From a virus: 20,024 bases of DNA. The stretch covers positions 1 to 20,024 of the IMG/VR virus record IMGVR_UViG_3300017917_000349. One strand, written 5' to 3'. The notes beneath the pieces were generated by a model. That model did not search any database. It had not been told where the DNA came from and saw nothing but the letters and a program-made list of their open reading frames with translations. A program made the translations under genes and the position numbers. Of the stretch, positions 8,454-14,958 are shown in pieces. Numbering within the stretch: the first letter of the stretch is position 1; every line of letters starts with the position of its first letter.

Positions 8454-9067
8454 ACGCTAGCAGTGGCCTTTTTCTTTGTTGGAACTAGCTCTTCAGCCAT
8501 CCTACGCAGTTGAGCCGCTTCCTTGCTTAAACGATCAGCATCGGAACGATATTTCTTAGCAAGATCATCGTCGCTTAACGGTGCATCGTTTACTTTAGTT
8601 TCAAATGCAGGCTGTTCAATTATCTCAGAAACTGGTTCTGGGATTTCATTTACTCTGCCAACATCTTGAATAGCTGTTTGATTGCCTAACGCTAGATCGT
8701 TGACACTGATGCCACGTTGCTCAGCGATCAATTGATTAAGTTGATCTAAACCAAGTGTAGCTTTAGTGTTTGGCATAACTTCAATCTCACTGGTTTTAAC
8801 TTTAGTAAGTTTACCATTAAGGTGAAGATTTGATAGCATTACACTACCGTCTGAGAAACGGCTTCTTGCTAATACTTCAGCAAATTCATATGCTGATTGG
8901 GCACCCTGTGATTCTACTAATTTCATTAGCGCATCGTGATTTTCATCAGCAAGAGCTTCTGTTTGAATGACAAGGGCCGAATCGCTTTCTCCAGGGAGGG
9001 TTCTATAAGCAATTAGACATTTACGTCCATTTGCTTTGAACCTTCCGATGTGTTTTAGATCGGCCAT
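8450..9067 (-). CDS. Conserved phage protein of unknown function, 205 aa
   Basis: Function not recognised. Residues 1-120 look folded: MADLKHIGRFKANGRKCLIAYRTLPG, then YEFAEVLARSRFSDGSVML and LNQLIAEQRGISVNDLAL. About 50 residues of Glu/Pro/Asp-rich linker follow. The end is a Lys/Arg/Ala helix (YRSDADRLSKEAAQLRRMAEEL) that may form a coiled coil, then a basic tail. I recall the N-terminal half as conserved in marine T4-like phages. The ATG at 9067 follows AAGGAC located in the end of the upstream gene, with only four bases between the stop and the start. Its stop overlaps the next start (GTGA). Confidence 0.8.
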   Translation of the reverse strand: MADLKHIGRFKANGRKCLIAYRTLPGESDSALVIQTEALADENHDALMKLVESQGAQSAYEFAEVLARSRFSDGSVMLSNLHLNGKLTKVKTSEIEVMPNTKATLGLDQLNQLIAEQRGISVNDLALGNQTAIQDVGRVNEIPEPVSEIIEQPAFETKVNDAPLSDDDLAKKYRSDADRLSKEAAQLRRMAEELVPTKKKATASV

Positions 9068-9071
9068 GTGA

Positions 9072-9305
9072 TTATTGTCCTTCTGCTGGTGCTGGTGCCT
9101 GAGCTTGTTGTTGCTTGGCTACAGTTTCCAAGAATGCATTTAACTTATTGAATAGTTTGCCAACTGCTTCCATTTCGGCTGCTTTAAATGCGCCGCGGGT
9201 GCTAGCGATATCAATAACGCTTCTCAAGCCTGCTAGATCTTGTACAGTTAGATCTACGGATGCTTGTTCTGCTTGTTGTGCTTCTTGTGTTGTTGCTTCA
9301 GTCAT
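9072..9305 (-). CDS. Small acidic conserved phage protein, 77 aa
   Basis: Function unknown. The Gln/Glu/Ala-rich first ~15 residues are probably disordered. A helical core follows (LTVQDLAGLRSVIDIASTRGAFKAAEMEAVGKLFNKL, split over two helices). The Gln/Ala/Pro tail is low in complexity. I recall the IDVASxRGAF pattern from small proteins of marine T4-like phages. The ATG at 9305 has a strong ribosome-binding site, AAAGGAG, at good spacing, suggesting high expression. The 41-base gap upstream contains a TATAAT hexamer (9334-9339) but no convincing -35 element. It is followed directly by the 205-residue unknown. Confidence 0.8.
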   Translation of the reverse strand: MTEATTQEAQQAEQASVDLTVQDLAGLRSVIDIASTRGAFKAAEMEAVGKLFNKLNAFLETVAKQQQAQAPAPAEGQ

Positions 9306-9346
9306 AGTTTTACTCCTTTAGGTTGTAAGTATTATTATATATCCTG

Positions 9347-9625
9347 TTAATGATTTACATACTTTAAAAGTGGACAAGCAAGTAAAAAGAAGCTGGCTTC
9401 TTTAGGCTCTTCGAATCCAATTTTAACTCGTATTGTAAATTGATTATTGTCTAATTGTAGACTTTCGCCCAGGTAAAAGCGATTGGTAAGATTTTCATAA
9501 ATCCATTGCTTAACTGAACTTATGATATTGTATTTGAGGTCTATAAAAATGTAATGAAAGTGGGGAGGAGGATCCGCTACCTCCCTGCACCCCAAAACAT
9601 TGAGCGGATTAATCTTTTCTAACAT
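9347..9625 (-). CDS. Conserved phage protein of unknown function, 92 aa
   Basis: Function unknown. The 92-residue protein has an N-terminal PPPHFHYIFIDLKYNI segment, a helix SVKQWIYENL, NRFYLG, and a C-terminal IGFEEPKEASFFLLACP. These look like a compact mixed fold, and I recall the pattern from other marine T4-like phages. The start ATG shares its A with the TAA of the metallopeptidase/VWA gene (TAATG), so the two are translationally coupled. This protein is thus a candidate partner or accessory of the MoxR/VWA pair. No signal peptide or membrane segment is evident. Confidence 0.8.
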   Translation of the reverse strand: MLEKINPLNVLGCREVADPPPHFHYIFIDLKYNIISSVKQWIYENLTNRFYLGESLQLDNNQFTIRVKIGFEEPKEASFFLLACPLLKYVNH

Positions 9626-10806
9626 TAGGCAGTTTCGTGACTTAATTCGTAGTATGCGTGAGTGCCAAATGGGGGAACAATAGTATCGTTACCGTGAATG
9701 ATAAAGATAGTATCGCAGTAGTCGGGGTCTCCCCATGAGCTCCACGGATATCCGTCTGTAAACATAATGAACTTTTTAGGAACAATGTCGTGTTCTTTCA
9801 TATAGTCCCAGTTACAGTCGAACTCAGTACCACCACCGCCCATGATTTCGTATTCACTAATTTCGTCGGAGCTGTAGCTGTCATAGTCTTGTTCGTTGTA
9901 GACTTTAGTGTCAAAACACCAGATTTTAATTTTAAAGTCTTTGAACTCTTCCATGATACCTTTGACTTCACCTAAGAAATCCGCACCCATTGCATCTGTA
10001 ATAGAACCGGACATATCTAGTGATACACAGATATCAATGCTATTGTCAAAGTTAGTACCTGGCAAAATTGCACCAGTCATTTGACCTTTGCGGTTAGGAC
10101 GGCTAAAACTAAAGTCATTTCTAACAAGGCTTTGGATTTGCTGACGCAACATTTCGCGCCAGTTCATTTTAGGCTCTGTCATTTCTTTAATCATACGAGC
10201 AATTTCGCCTGGCACGTTGCCAGCGCCAGCGGCCTGTGCCGCTTGGATCATTGCTTCTTTGATTTCGTCACGGATCTTTTTCAGTTCTTCTTTAGAGTAC
10301 TGAGGACCTTTTCCGTCTTTATCACCGTCAGGATCTAAGTGCTGGTCCAACAACTGACCCAATTGGTTAAGTTGTTCTTCGTCGTACTTATTGTAAATCT
10401 CGTCGTAGACTTGTTCTGCACTATAACCGTCATACTTGCGATCATAGAAAAACTTAACTGGAGGGTCATCACCGATACGTTCACGTTTCAACAGACCATT
10501 AACACAATAGTCAGCGGCAATGTTCCAAATTTGTTTATCTCGGCTTTCAATACGCATCATGTGATCAAATACACAATGCAAGATTTCGTGTGCAACGACA
10601 AACTCTACTTGACGAGGAGTCATCTTTTCAAAGAACTCTCGATTAAAGTAGAAGTTACGGAAGTCTGTAGCGGCAGTGGGTAACCAGTCACTAGCATCTA
10701 CTAGCTTCATTCTGGTTGCCATATTGCCAAAGAATGGATGGCGTAGGAGCAAGCCAACTCGTGCTACTACAATTTTATCAATTACTGGGTCGGTACTATG
10801 TGCCAT
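9625..10806 (-). CDS. Putative zinc metallopeptidase / VWA-like domain protein (DUF2201 type)
   Basis: The 393-residue protein joins two domains. Residues ~1-130 are metallopeptidase-like, with HEILH at 73-77 (the HExxH zinc motif) followed by DH at 81-82 and WNIAADYCVN at 94-103, as in the DUF2201 N-terminal family. After an acidic, Gln-rich helical linker (~130-215), residues ~255-370 form a von Willebrand factor A-like domain. It keeps a metal-ion adhesion site: D264-M-S266-G-S268, T327 in GGGGT, and D351 in FTDGY. VWA proteins of this kind act with MoxR AAA+ ATPases, and such an ATPase is encoded just upstream. The likely job is a metal-dependent chaperone or protease on an unknown protein target. 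The gene has a consensus sigma-70 promoter and an AGGAG site before the ATG at 10806. Confidence 0.88.
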   Translation of the reverse strand: MAHSTDPVIDKIVVARVGLLLRHPFFGNMATRMKLVDASDWLPTAATDFRNFYFNREFFEKMTPRQVEFVVAHEILHCVFDHMMRIESRDKQIWNIAADYCVNGLLKRERIGDDPPVKFFYDRKYDGYSAEQVYDEIYNKYDEEQLNQLGQLLDQHLDPDGDKDGKGPQYSKEELKKIRDEIKEAMIQAAQAAGAGNVPGEIARMIKEMTEPKMNWREMLRQQIQSLVRNDFSFSRPNRKGQMTGAILPGTNFDNSIDICVSLDMSGSITDAMGADFLGEVKGIMEEFKDFKIKIWCFDTKVYNEQDYDSYSSDEISEYEIMGGGGTEFDCNWDYMKEHDIVPKKFIMFTDGYPWSSWGDPDYCDTIFIIHGNDTIVPPFGTHAYYELSHETA

Positions 10807-10839
10807 TTAAACTGCTCCTGTTTGTTTCAGTATATGTAT

Positions 10840-10868
10840 ATTATATACTCATTTGATACGTATGTCAA
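10840..10868 (-). promoter_or_regulatory. Perfect sigma-70 consensus promoter for the metallopeptidase/VWA gene
   Basis: On the - strand TTGACA (10868-10863) is followed after exactly 17 bases by TATAAT (10845-10840). Both hexamers match the consensus fully. Transcription would start near 10833, about 27 bases before the ATG at 10806. The -10 region lies in a 13-base palindrome, GTATATTATATAC (10836-10848). The -35 begins one base after the terminator of the ATPase gene. Confidence 0.88.
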
Positions 10869-10869
10869 G

Positions 10870-10897
10870 AAAATAGGTGCATTTCTGCACCTATTTT
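10870..10897 (-). terminator. Rho-independent terminator after the MoxR ATPase gene
   Basis: AAAATAGGTGCA (10870-10881) and TGCACCTATTTT (10886-10897) form a perfect 12-pair stem. Read on the - strand the loop is GAAA, a stable GNRA tetraloop, and the stem ends in TTTT followed by CTT. It begins seven bases after the ATPase stop at 10905. The T-run is shared with the stem, so strength is uncertain. Confidence 0.75.
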
Positions 10898-10904
10898 GAA
10901 CTGC

Positions 10905-11999
10905 TTACTTAGTTTGAGCAGCCGCAATGTACTTGCCAAATTTGTCGTGAAACTCGTCAAAGCAAGCAATCTCATCTGGATCCAAAGGCAGTTGGTATTG
11001 TGTAAGGGCAAGTTTGGTACCCATAACAACCAATTCAGTTTCAAAGTTATCCATAATGAACTGGAAGAAGTGGTTAACCTTTTCGTTAAACTTCTTGTCG
11101 TTTTTATCTGCGGCATCTTTGAGCTCGTAGCACAGAGACACAGTCAAAGAGTACATAGCACTAATTTCTTTAGTGTCCATCTTCTTAACCTTGCCAGACA
11201 GAATGTCTTCGGGCTTAGGCAGTTTAGAACTGATCTTACGATGAGCCATAAACTTAATAGCAAGACCTTCACCAACTGCACCTGCAATCAGATCCATCAG
11301 TGTATCGTTTGCAGTATCGTCGTCTTCCAAAAGTTCGCTAACAAATGACCAAGAGCGAGGAGTAGCAAAGGCACGTGAGCTAGACTTGGGATCAAAGTCG
11401 TACAAATCCTTCTTAGCAAAGGTACAGTAACCAACCACATCCTTGTGCAGACGGTTGTCAGTAGCCCACTGTGCCCAGTCATCGAAGTCCACACGCATTT
11501 CCAAGTGAACGAAACGGTTAGCCAACGGAGCAGGCATACGATAGGTAACGCCTTTGTCTGCTTCACGGTTACCGGCAGCAACGATAAGAACGTTGTCTGG
11601 AAGGTGATATTGACCGACACGGCGGTTCAAAATAAGTTGATAAGCGGCGGCTTGTACGCTAGGTGCCGCAGAGTTCATTTCATCCAAGAATAGGATGACG
11701 TTGGGGAATTTGCTGGCAAATTCTTCAGTAGGTAGTTCGCTTGGGCTACCCCAAACCATAGTGCCAGTATTAGAGTCAAAATATGGAATACCTTTAATAT
11801 CTGTAGGTTCCCAAAGACTCAACCGGATATCAATTACATGAGCACCCATTTCATCACCAAGCTGGTGAATAATGTCAGACTTGCCAATGCCTGGAGGACC
11901 CCAGAGGAACAAAGGACGCTGTTTCTTGAATGCCTTACGAATAGCGTTTTTTGCACCGTTCGGGCTAACTTGACGATTGACTACTTCTGCTTTTGCCAT
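10905..11999 (-). CDS. MoxR-type AAA+ ATPase
   Basis: The 364-residue protein has Walker A GPPGIGKS (34-41), Walker B ILFLDE (102-107), sensor 1 AAGN (141-144) and an arginine-finger segment, PAPLANRF (R162). The EPTDIKGIPYF segment after Walker A is as expected for MoxR-type proteins. The C-terminal part (~200-364) is helical and carries no known motif. MoxR ATPases use ATP to remodel proteins together with VWA-domain partners, and the next gene encodes such a partner. The ATG at 11999 follows AGGAG with a leader almost the same as that of the partner gene. It has its own promoter (12050-12078) and a terminator just after the stop. The cellular target is unknown. Confidence 0.92.
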   Translation of the reverse strand: MAKAEVVNRQVSPNGAKNAIRKAFKKQRPLFLWGPPGIGKSDIIHQLGDEMGAHVIDIRLSLWEPTDIKGIPYFDSNTGTMVWGSPSELPTEEFASKFPNVILFLDEMNSAAPSVQAAAYQLILNRRVGQYHLPDNVLIVAAGNREADKGVTYRMPAPLANRFVHLEMRVDFDDWAQWATDNRLHKDVVGYCTFAKKDLYDFDPKSSSRAFATPRSWSFVSELLEDDDTANDTLMDLIAGAVGEGLAIKFMAHRKISSKLPKPEDILSGKVKKMDTKEISAMYSLTVSLCYELKDAADKNDKKFNEKVNHFFQFIMDNFETELVVMGTKLALTQYQLPLDPDEIACFDEFHDKFGKYIAAAQTK

Positions 12000-12049
12000 T
12001 TACATGCTCCTGTTAAAAAATGATTTGCAACTAATTTCGCAGTATCATT

Positions 12050-12078
12050 AGTATAACACCAGTAGGCAAAAAAGTCAA
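12050..12078 (-). promoter_or_regulatory. Sigma-70 promoter for the MoxR ATPase gene
   Basis: TTGACT (12078-12073) and TATACT (12055-12050), both on the - strand, are separated by exactly 17 bases. Each has one mismatch to the consensus. The -35 element overlaps the TGA stop of the upstream gene. The predicted start near 12043 leaves a leader of about 44 bases that includes AGGAG before the ATG at 11999. Confidence 0.83.
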
Positions 12079-12470
12079 GTACTTTCTTCGTTGTTTTGGC
12101 TAGCTTTCATAGCCTTTGTAAGTCCATATTTTTGGACATCGCCGTTGAACAAGTATAGTTCAAAACATTTTCTTTCCGAAAATACAGTAATTGAGCGTTC
12201 TGTAAGATAATATGGACAGTCGATAAACCTGTCCAAAAATACAATAGCTTGGGGAGTTAGATCAAAGGCCATTGGAAACGGAACTTCGTATGCAGTTAGG
12301 TCCAAAGTTTGTGTAAGAAATTCCAAACCTTCATCTGTTAATCGAAGGCCGCCTTCTTTTTTAGTTCTGTTGTTTTTCCACCACACTCTTTTTTTAGTCT
12401 GGACATTAGCTTTACTTAGAGCTTGTCCAGCCTGTTGTAAAAAGATTTTTGTGTAGGCAGTTCTATTCAC
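12075..12470 (-). CDS. Conserved phage protein of unknown function, 131 aa
   Basis: Function unknown. A basic N-terminal third (KKRVWWKNNRTKKEGGLRL) is followed by LTDEGLEFLTQTLDL, YEVPFPMAFDLTPQAIVFLDRFIDCPYYL, and a C-terminal VFSERKCFELYLFNGDVQKYGL. I recall the LDRFIDCPYYLT and DVxKYGL patterns from marine T4-like phages. The basic start and compact fold could fit nucleic-acid or protein binding, but this is only a guess. A GTG start at 12470 overlaps the upstream stop as GTGA. It is the second gene behind the late promoter at 12780, so it may be expressed late. Its stop codon lies within the -35 element of the ATPase promoter. Confidence 0.8.
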   Translation of the reverse strand: MNRTAYTKIFLQQAGQALSKANVQTKKRVWWKNNRTKKEGGLRLTDEGLEFLTQTLDLTAYEVPFPMAFDLTPQAIVFLDRFIDCPYYLTERSITVFSERKCFELYLFNGDVQKYGLTKAMKASQNNEEST

Positions 12471-12751
12471 TTGATTTCTTCGCCAGTAGTAAGTTTATAT
12501 ACAGCAAAGTCTTTGCTATTAAATAACCCGTTAAGTTTTTTAGCTAGATTGTGTGCGTGGCCTGGGTTACTAAAACTAACCTTTTTATACTTACTTCCAG
12601 GATATCCACTTAGGCTATTTTGACTTTTTAAATTAAAAGGCTTTCCTTGATAGAATACTGCCCAAATAGCTTCGGCTTCTAAAATTTGATCGCTCTTATA
12701 AGTTTTTTTGTTTACACTTTCAAGAACGATTGTTGGCTTAGGTCGACTCAT
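12467..12751 (-). CDS. Conserved phage protein of unknown function, 94 aa
   Basis: Function unknown. The 94-residue, mostly basic protein begins MSRPKPTIVLESVNKKTYK. It continues with ILEAEAIWAVFYQGKPFNLKS, then YPGSKYKKVSFSNPGHAHNLAKKLN, and ends LTTGEEIK. I recall this as a conserved small protein of marine T4-like phages. The ATG at 12751 is preceded by GGAG at a rather long spacing (11 bases). That site lies inside the loop of an inverted repeat next to a late promoter motif, so expression is likely late and may be controlled at the leader. Confidence 0.8.
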   Translation of the reverse strand: MSRPKPTIVLESVNKKTYKSDQILEAEAIWAVFYQGKPFNLKSQNSLSGYPGSKYKKVSFSNPGHAHNLAKKLNGLFNSKDFAVYKLTTGEEIK

Positions 12752-12752
12752 A

Positions 12753-12782
12753 ATATACGTAACTCCAGTTAACTACGTATAT
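12753..12782 (-). repeat. Inverted repeat in a late-gene leader, enclosing the ribosome-binding site
   Basis: ATATACGTA (12753-12761) and TACGTATAT (12774-12782) are exact reverse complements around a 12-base loop. On the - strand the loop contains GGAG, the likely ribosome-binding site of the gene starting at 12751. The distal arm overlaps the end of the GATAAATA motif. It could be an RNA hairpin or a protein-binding operator. Confidence 0.55.
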
Positions 12783-12787
12783 TTATC
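12780..12787 (-). promoter_or_regulatory. T4-type late promoter, GATAAATA
   Basis: On the - strand the octamer GATAAATA ends 28 bases before the ATG at 12751. It is the same octamer, at nearly the same distance, as that before the fibre gene at 3577. It would drive the two unknown genes at 12467-12751 and 12075-12470 late in infection. Confidence 0.6.
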
Positions 12788-12796
12788 CGAATTAAT

Positions 12797-13039
12797 TTAT
12801 TTTTCGTTCCAGTTACCACCATCCATTTGAACTGAAACTACTGTTTCTTCTTTAGGAGGTGCTTGTAATAGACCTTCGTAATTACCAGCTAACCTAGTCA
12901 TAACTAATGCTAAGGTATGTGTAATGTTCTTAGCAGTTGCAATATCTAATCTAATTTCACGTTGGTTAGCTGAATCAGCCGCTTTAACCTGATTCATAAA
13001 TTGTGTTATAACAGCGGTATTGATTTTATCGGTTTGCAT
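12797..13039 (-). CDS. Small phage protein of unknown function, 80 aa
   Basis: Function unknown. The 80-residue protein is mainly helical in its first 55 residues (AVITQFMNQVKAADSANQREI, then IATAKNITHTLALVMTRLAGNYEGLL). It has a short polar end, VVSVQMDGGNW. Amphipathic helices suggest an oligomer or a coiled-coil partner, but there is no firm homology. The ATG at 13039 overlaps the previous gene by 14 bases. After its stop there are 45 bases holding the late promoter for the next gene, so it is probably the last gene of the upstream run. Confidence 0.75.
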   Translation of the reverse strand: MQTDKINTAVITQFMNQVKAADSANQREIRLDIATAKNITHTLALVMTRLAGNYEGLLQAPPKEETVVSVQMDGGNWNEK

Positions 13040-13502
13040 TGTTTAATCTTTGTTTCATTTCTAATTCTGTTTTAAACGGACCTTCGTATTGATAACGTTC
13101 AACAGTAATGAGTTTAGGACAGAAACTTTTAACCCAACCTTTGTCAAATTTAATAATGTAATAGCCTGCACAATAAACTGACTTAGATTTATTACTTTTA
13201 GTAAACAACGGTAAATGACGCTTAACATCAAACATTGGATTATATGGATTAGCACTAGATGGATAGCCATGAACCTCCTTGTCCTCTGGAACAGAATCTA
13301 CTTTTTTAGTTTTAGCAACAAAAAAGTCTGTGCCAAAAGTTTCAAACAGTTTCTTTTTATTATCAAAGACTGTTACTGTATCTTTTGAACTAAAAATATA
13401 TTTTCTTTGTTCGTTAAGTTTTAGAACACCGACTTTATTTTCATTCTGTTCGACAATCCAAAACTTACCATCTACTACTGGTTTGGCATGAATTTCTGTC
13501 AT
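13026..13502 (-). CDS. Conserved phage protein of unknown function, 158 aa
   Basis: Function unknown. I chose the ATG at 13502, which overlaps the exonuclease stop as ATGA and has AAAGGA upstream. An ATG at 13532 in the same frame would add ten residues inside the exonuclease gene. The protein begins MTEIHAKPVVDGKFWIVEQNENKVG and holds a charged middle. A conserved-looking second half has VHGYPSSANPYNPMFDVKRHLPLFTK, then YCAGYYIIKFDKGWVKSFCPKLIT and YQYEGPFKTELEM. I recall relatives in marine T4-like phages. Tight coupling to the exonuclease suggests a replication-time product, which is inference only. Confidence 0.8.
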   Translation of the reverse strand: MTEIHAKPVVDGKFWIVEQNENKVGVLKLNEQRKYIFSSKDTVTVFDNKKKLFETFGTDFFVAKTKKVDSVPEDKEVHGYPSSANPYNPMFDVKRHLPLFTKSNKSKSVYCAGYYIIKFDKGWVKSFCPKLITVERYQYEGPFKTELEMKQRLNNANR

Positions 13503-14506
13503 TGTAGTTCCTTTGTATTCAATACTTGCCATGTGTAACTTTTCTCGGGATATTTTGCATTCAACGGATCAGCGTAACTTGCCGCTTGATCTGAAATCTT
13601 TTGTAAGTCGTATAGTTGTGCAAACTTCAACAATCTAATACCAACTTGTGTAACCTCTTTAGGTTTAATGTTAGCAATAATTGTTTCAGTCATAATTTTG
13701 CGGATATCAGCAGGCTGTGCAGTAAGATCGATGAGTTGACGATTACGTTCGTAGTCCTCTTTAACTCTGTGCTCTGTTCCGTTATGGTCAACCCAACGTT
13801 GGAGCATGAGATTGTTCCACGCGAATCCTTGATTGCTACGATCTTTAAATGCTTCTTCTAGTTTGTTCTTACGAACTTTAGGATAGGCACTGAACACGTT
13901 ATCGCTAGTATCACCACGGATACATTTCTCAAATAAGAGCCACTGTGGATCGGGAACAGCCTTAGGTTCCTTAGTCTTATTATCAATTACACGTTTGCCC
14001 TTTTTATCAAAGATGCCTTCGTGTGTAATTGTATGCTCCATTACACCATTGTACTGCTTGACGTTTGGAGCAATTAATTGTACAAAATCTGTGTCTGTCG
14101 AAATGATCACGTGATCATCATTTGGATGTGCTTGAATAAAACCAGCAATCAAATCGTCAGCTTCTAATTGCTGATGTTGTAGTACAGTACAGTTAGTTTT
14201 TTCTGTAATAAAATCTTTGAAGTTATCAAATGTTTCCCAGAATAGTGTATCTTCTTCTTGCTCTTTTACTGTCTTAGCGGCACGAGCATCTGATCGATTG
14301 CGCTTGTAGGGCTCATAGTAATCTTTGCGCCAGCTACGACCTTCGAGACAGAACACTACGTGAGCGCCTCCAAAGTCTTGCCACGCTTTGCGGATACTGT
14401 TAAGTGTGATATGAAAGGCCATGCCTATCTTAGTGTCGGCGTCACCTTTAATGACGTGACGGGCACGGAAGAATGTGTTAGCAGTATCTACTAGAATATA
14501 TGTCAT
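13499..14506 (-). CDS. rnh: 5'-3' exonuclease of the T4 RNase H / FEN type
   Basis: Removes RNA primers and 5' flaps during lagging-strand synthesis. The 335-residue protein is close in length to T4 RNase H (about 305). The metal-binding acids of the PIN/FEN fold are present in order: D7 (LVDTAN), the basic segment WRKDYYEPYKRNR at 59-71, E115-A-D117-D118 (LEADDLIAGF), D138 and D140 (STDTDF), and D199 with D202 (GDTSDN). The LEADD and GDTSDN motifs separate it from bacterial RNase HI. Start at 14506 overlaps the upstream stop as ATGA, and its own stop overlaps the next gene the same way. The symbol follows T4 usage for the 5'-nuclease and does not mean RNase HI. Confidence 0.92.
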   Translation of the reverse strand: MTYILVDTANTFFRARHVIKGDADTKIGMAFHITLNSIRKAWQDFGGAHVVFCLEGRSWRKDYYEPYKRNRSDARAAKTVKEQEEDTLFWETFDNFKDFITEKTNCTVLQHQQLEADDLIAGFIQAHPNDDHVIISTDTDFVQLIAPNVKQYNGVMEHTITHEGIFDKKGKRVIDNKTKEPKAVPDPQWLLFEKCIRGDTSDNVFSAYPKVRKNKLEEAFKDRSNQGFAWNNLMLQRWVDHNGTEHRVKEDYERNRQLIDLTAQPADIRKIMTETIIANIKPKEVTQVGIRLLKFAQLYDLQKISDQAASYADPLNAKYPEKSYTWQVLNTKELQ

Positions 14507-14958
14507 GAAACTTCGCTTTTACCTTCGGTTAACTTACGAACGTTAATATAACCTGCACCGCGGTCAGTCATATCAACACCTTCTGCGCCAGCAACGTCTT
14601 GACAGAGTTGTCTAAACCAACGATCCACAATAGCTTCATCTGGATCACCGTCGAACCCGTAACCGGCTTGTTTCAATTGTAACACAAATTCCTCGTTCCA
14701 GTCAAGCTCGAAAAACCCATTTCGGATATTGTCCTTATTTACGTGCGTATCTAAAACAGTAACATAAGGAATCCCCTGGGCACTGGCACGTTCTTTTGGG
14801 CCTAGTTTGGCTAGCTCCTCTGCCTCTTTGGCTGCTTCTGCTTCTGCTTTTGCCCTTGCCGCTTCTTTAACTGCCGCTATGGCAGATTCTTCTGCTTCCT
14901 TACGCATGTCTTCAATTGCTTGAATACCCGTAATCTTTTTAAAGAATTTTTTAATCAT
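14503..14958 (-). CDS. Ala/Glu-rich coiled-coil phage protein of unknown function, 151 aa
   Basis: Function unknown. I chose the ATG at 14958, which shares a base with the QueE stop (TAATG) and follows GGGGGA. An ATG at 14970 would add four residues. Residues ~10-58 form one highly charged helix rich in Ala, Glu and Lys (EAARAKAEAEAAKEAEELAK), likely a coiled coil. The C-terminal ~85 residues look folded: IPYVTVLDTHVNKDNIRNGFFELDWNEEF, then DEAIVDRWFRQLCQDV and GAGYINVRKL. I recall the FELDWNxxF segment from marine T4-like phages. The helix suggests a scaffolding or adaptor function, but nothing shows it. Confidence 0.8.
   Translation of the reverse strand: MIKKFFKKITGIQAIEDMRKEAEESAIAAVKEAARAKAEAEAAKEAEELAKLGPKERASAQGIPYVTVLDTHVNKDNIRNGFFELDWNEEFVLQLKQAGYGFDGDPDEAIVDRWFRQLCQDVAGAEGVDMTDRGAGYINVRKLTEGKSEVS

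Noticed and set aside
9334-9339. TATAAT on the - strand before the 77-residue gene as a sigma-70 promoter
   Set aside because: No -35 element at 16-18 bases and no extended -10; the region is AT-rich, so a chance match is likely. An activator-dependent middle promoter cannot be excluded.
10836-10848. 13-base palindrome at the VWA -10 box as a proven operator
   Set aside because: AT-only palindromes are common around -10 boxes; without a second copy or a known repressor it is only noted.
10081-11348. Long open frames on the + strand opposite the VWA and ATPase genes
   Set aside because: They lie antisense to clearly functional domains, have no start signals, and have hydrophobic or Cys/Phe-rich content typical of reverse-frame noise.
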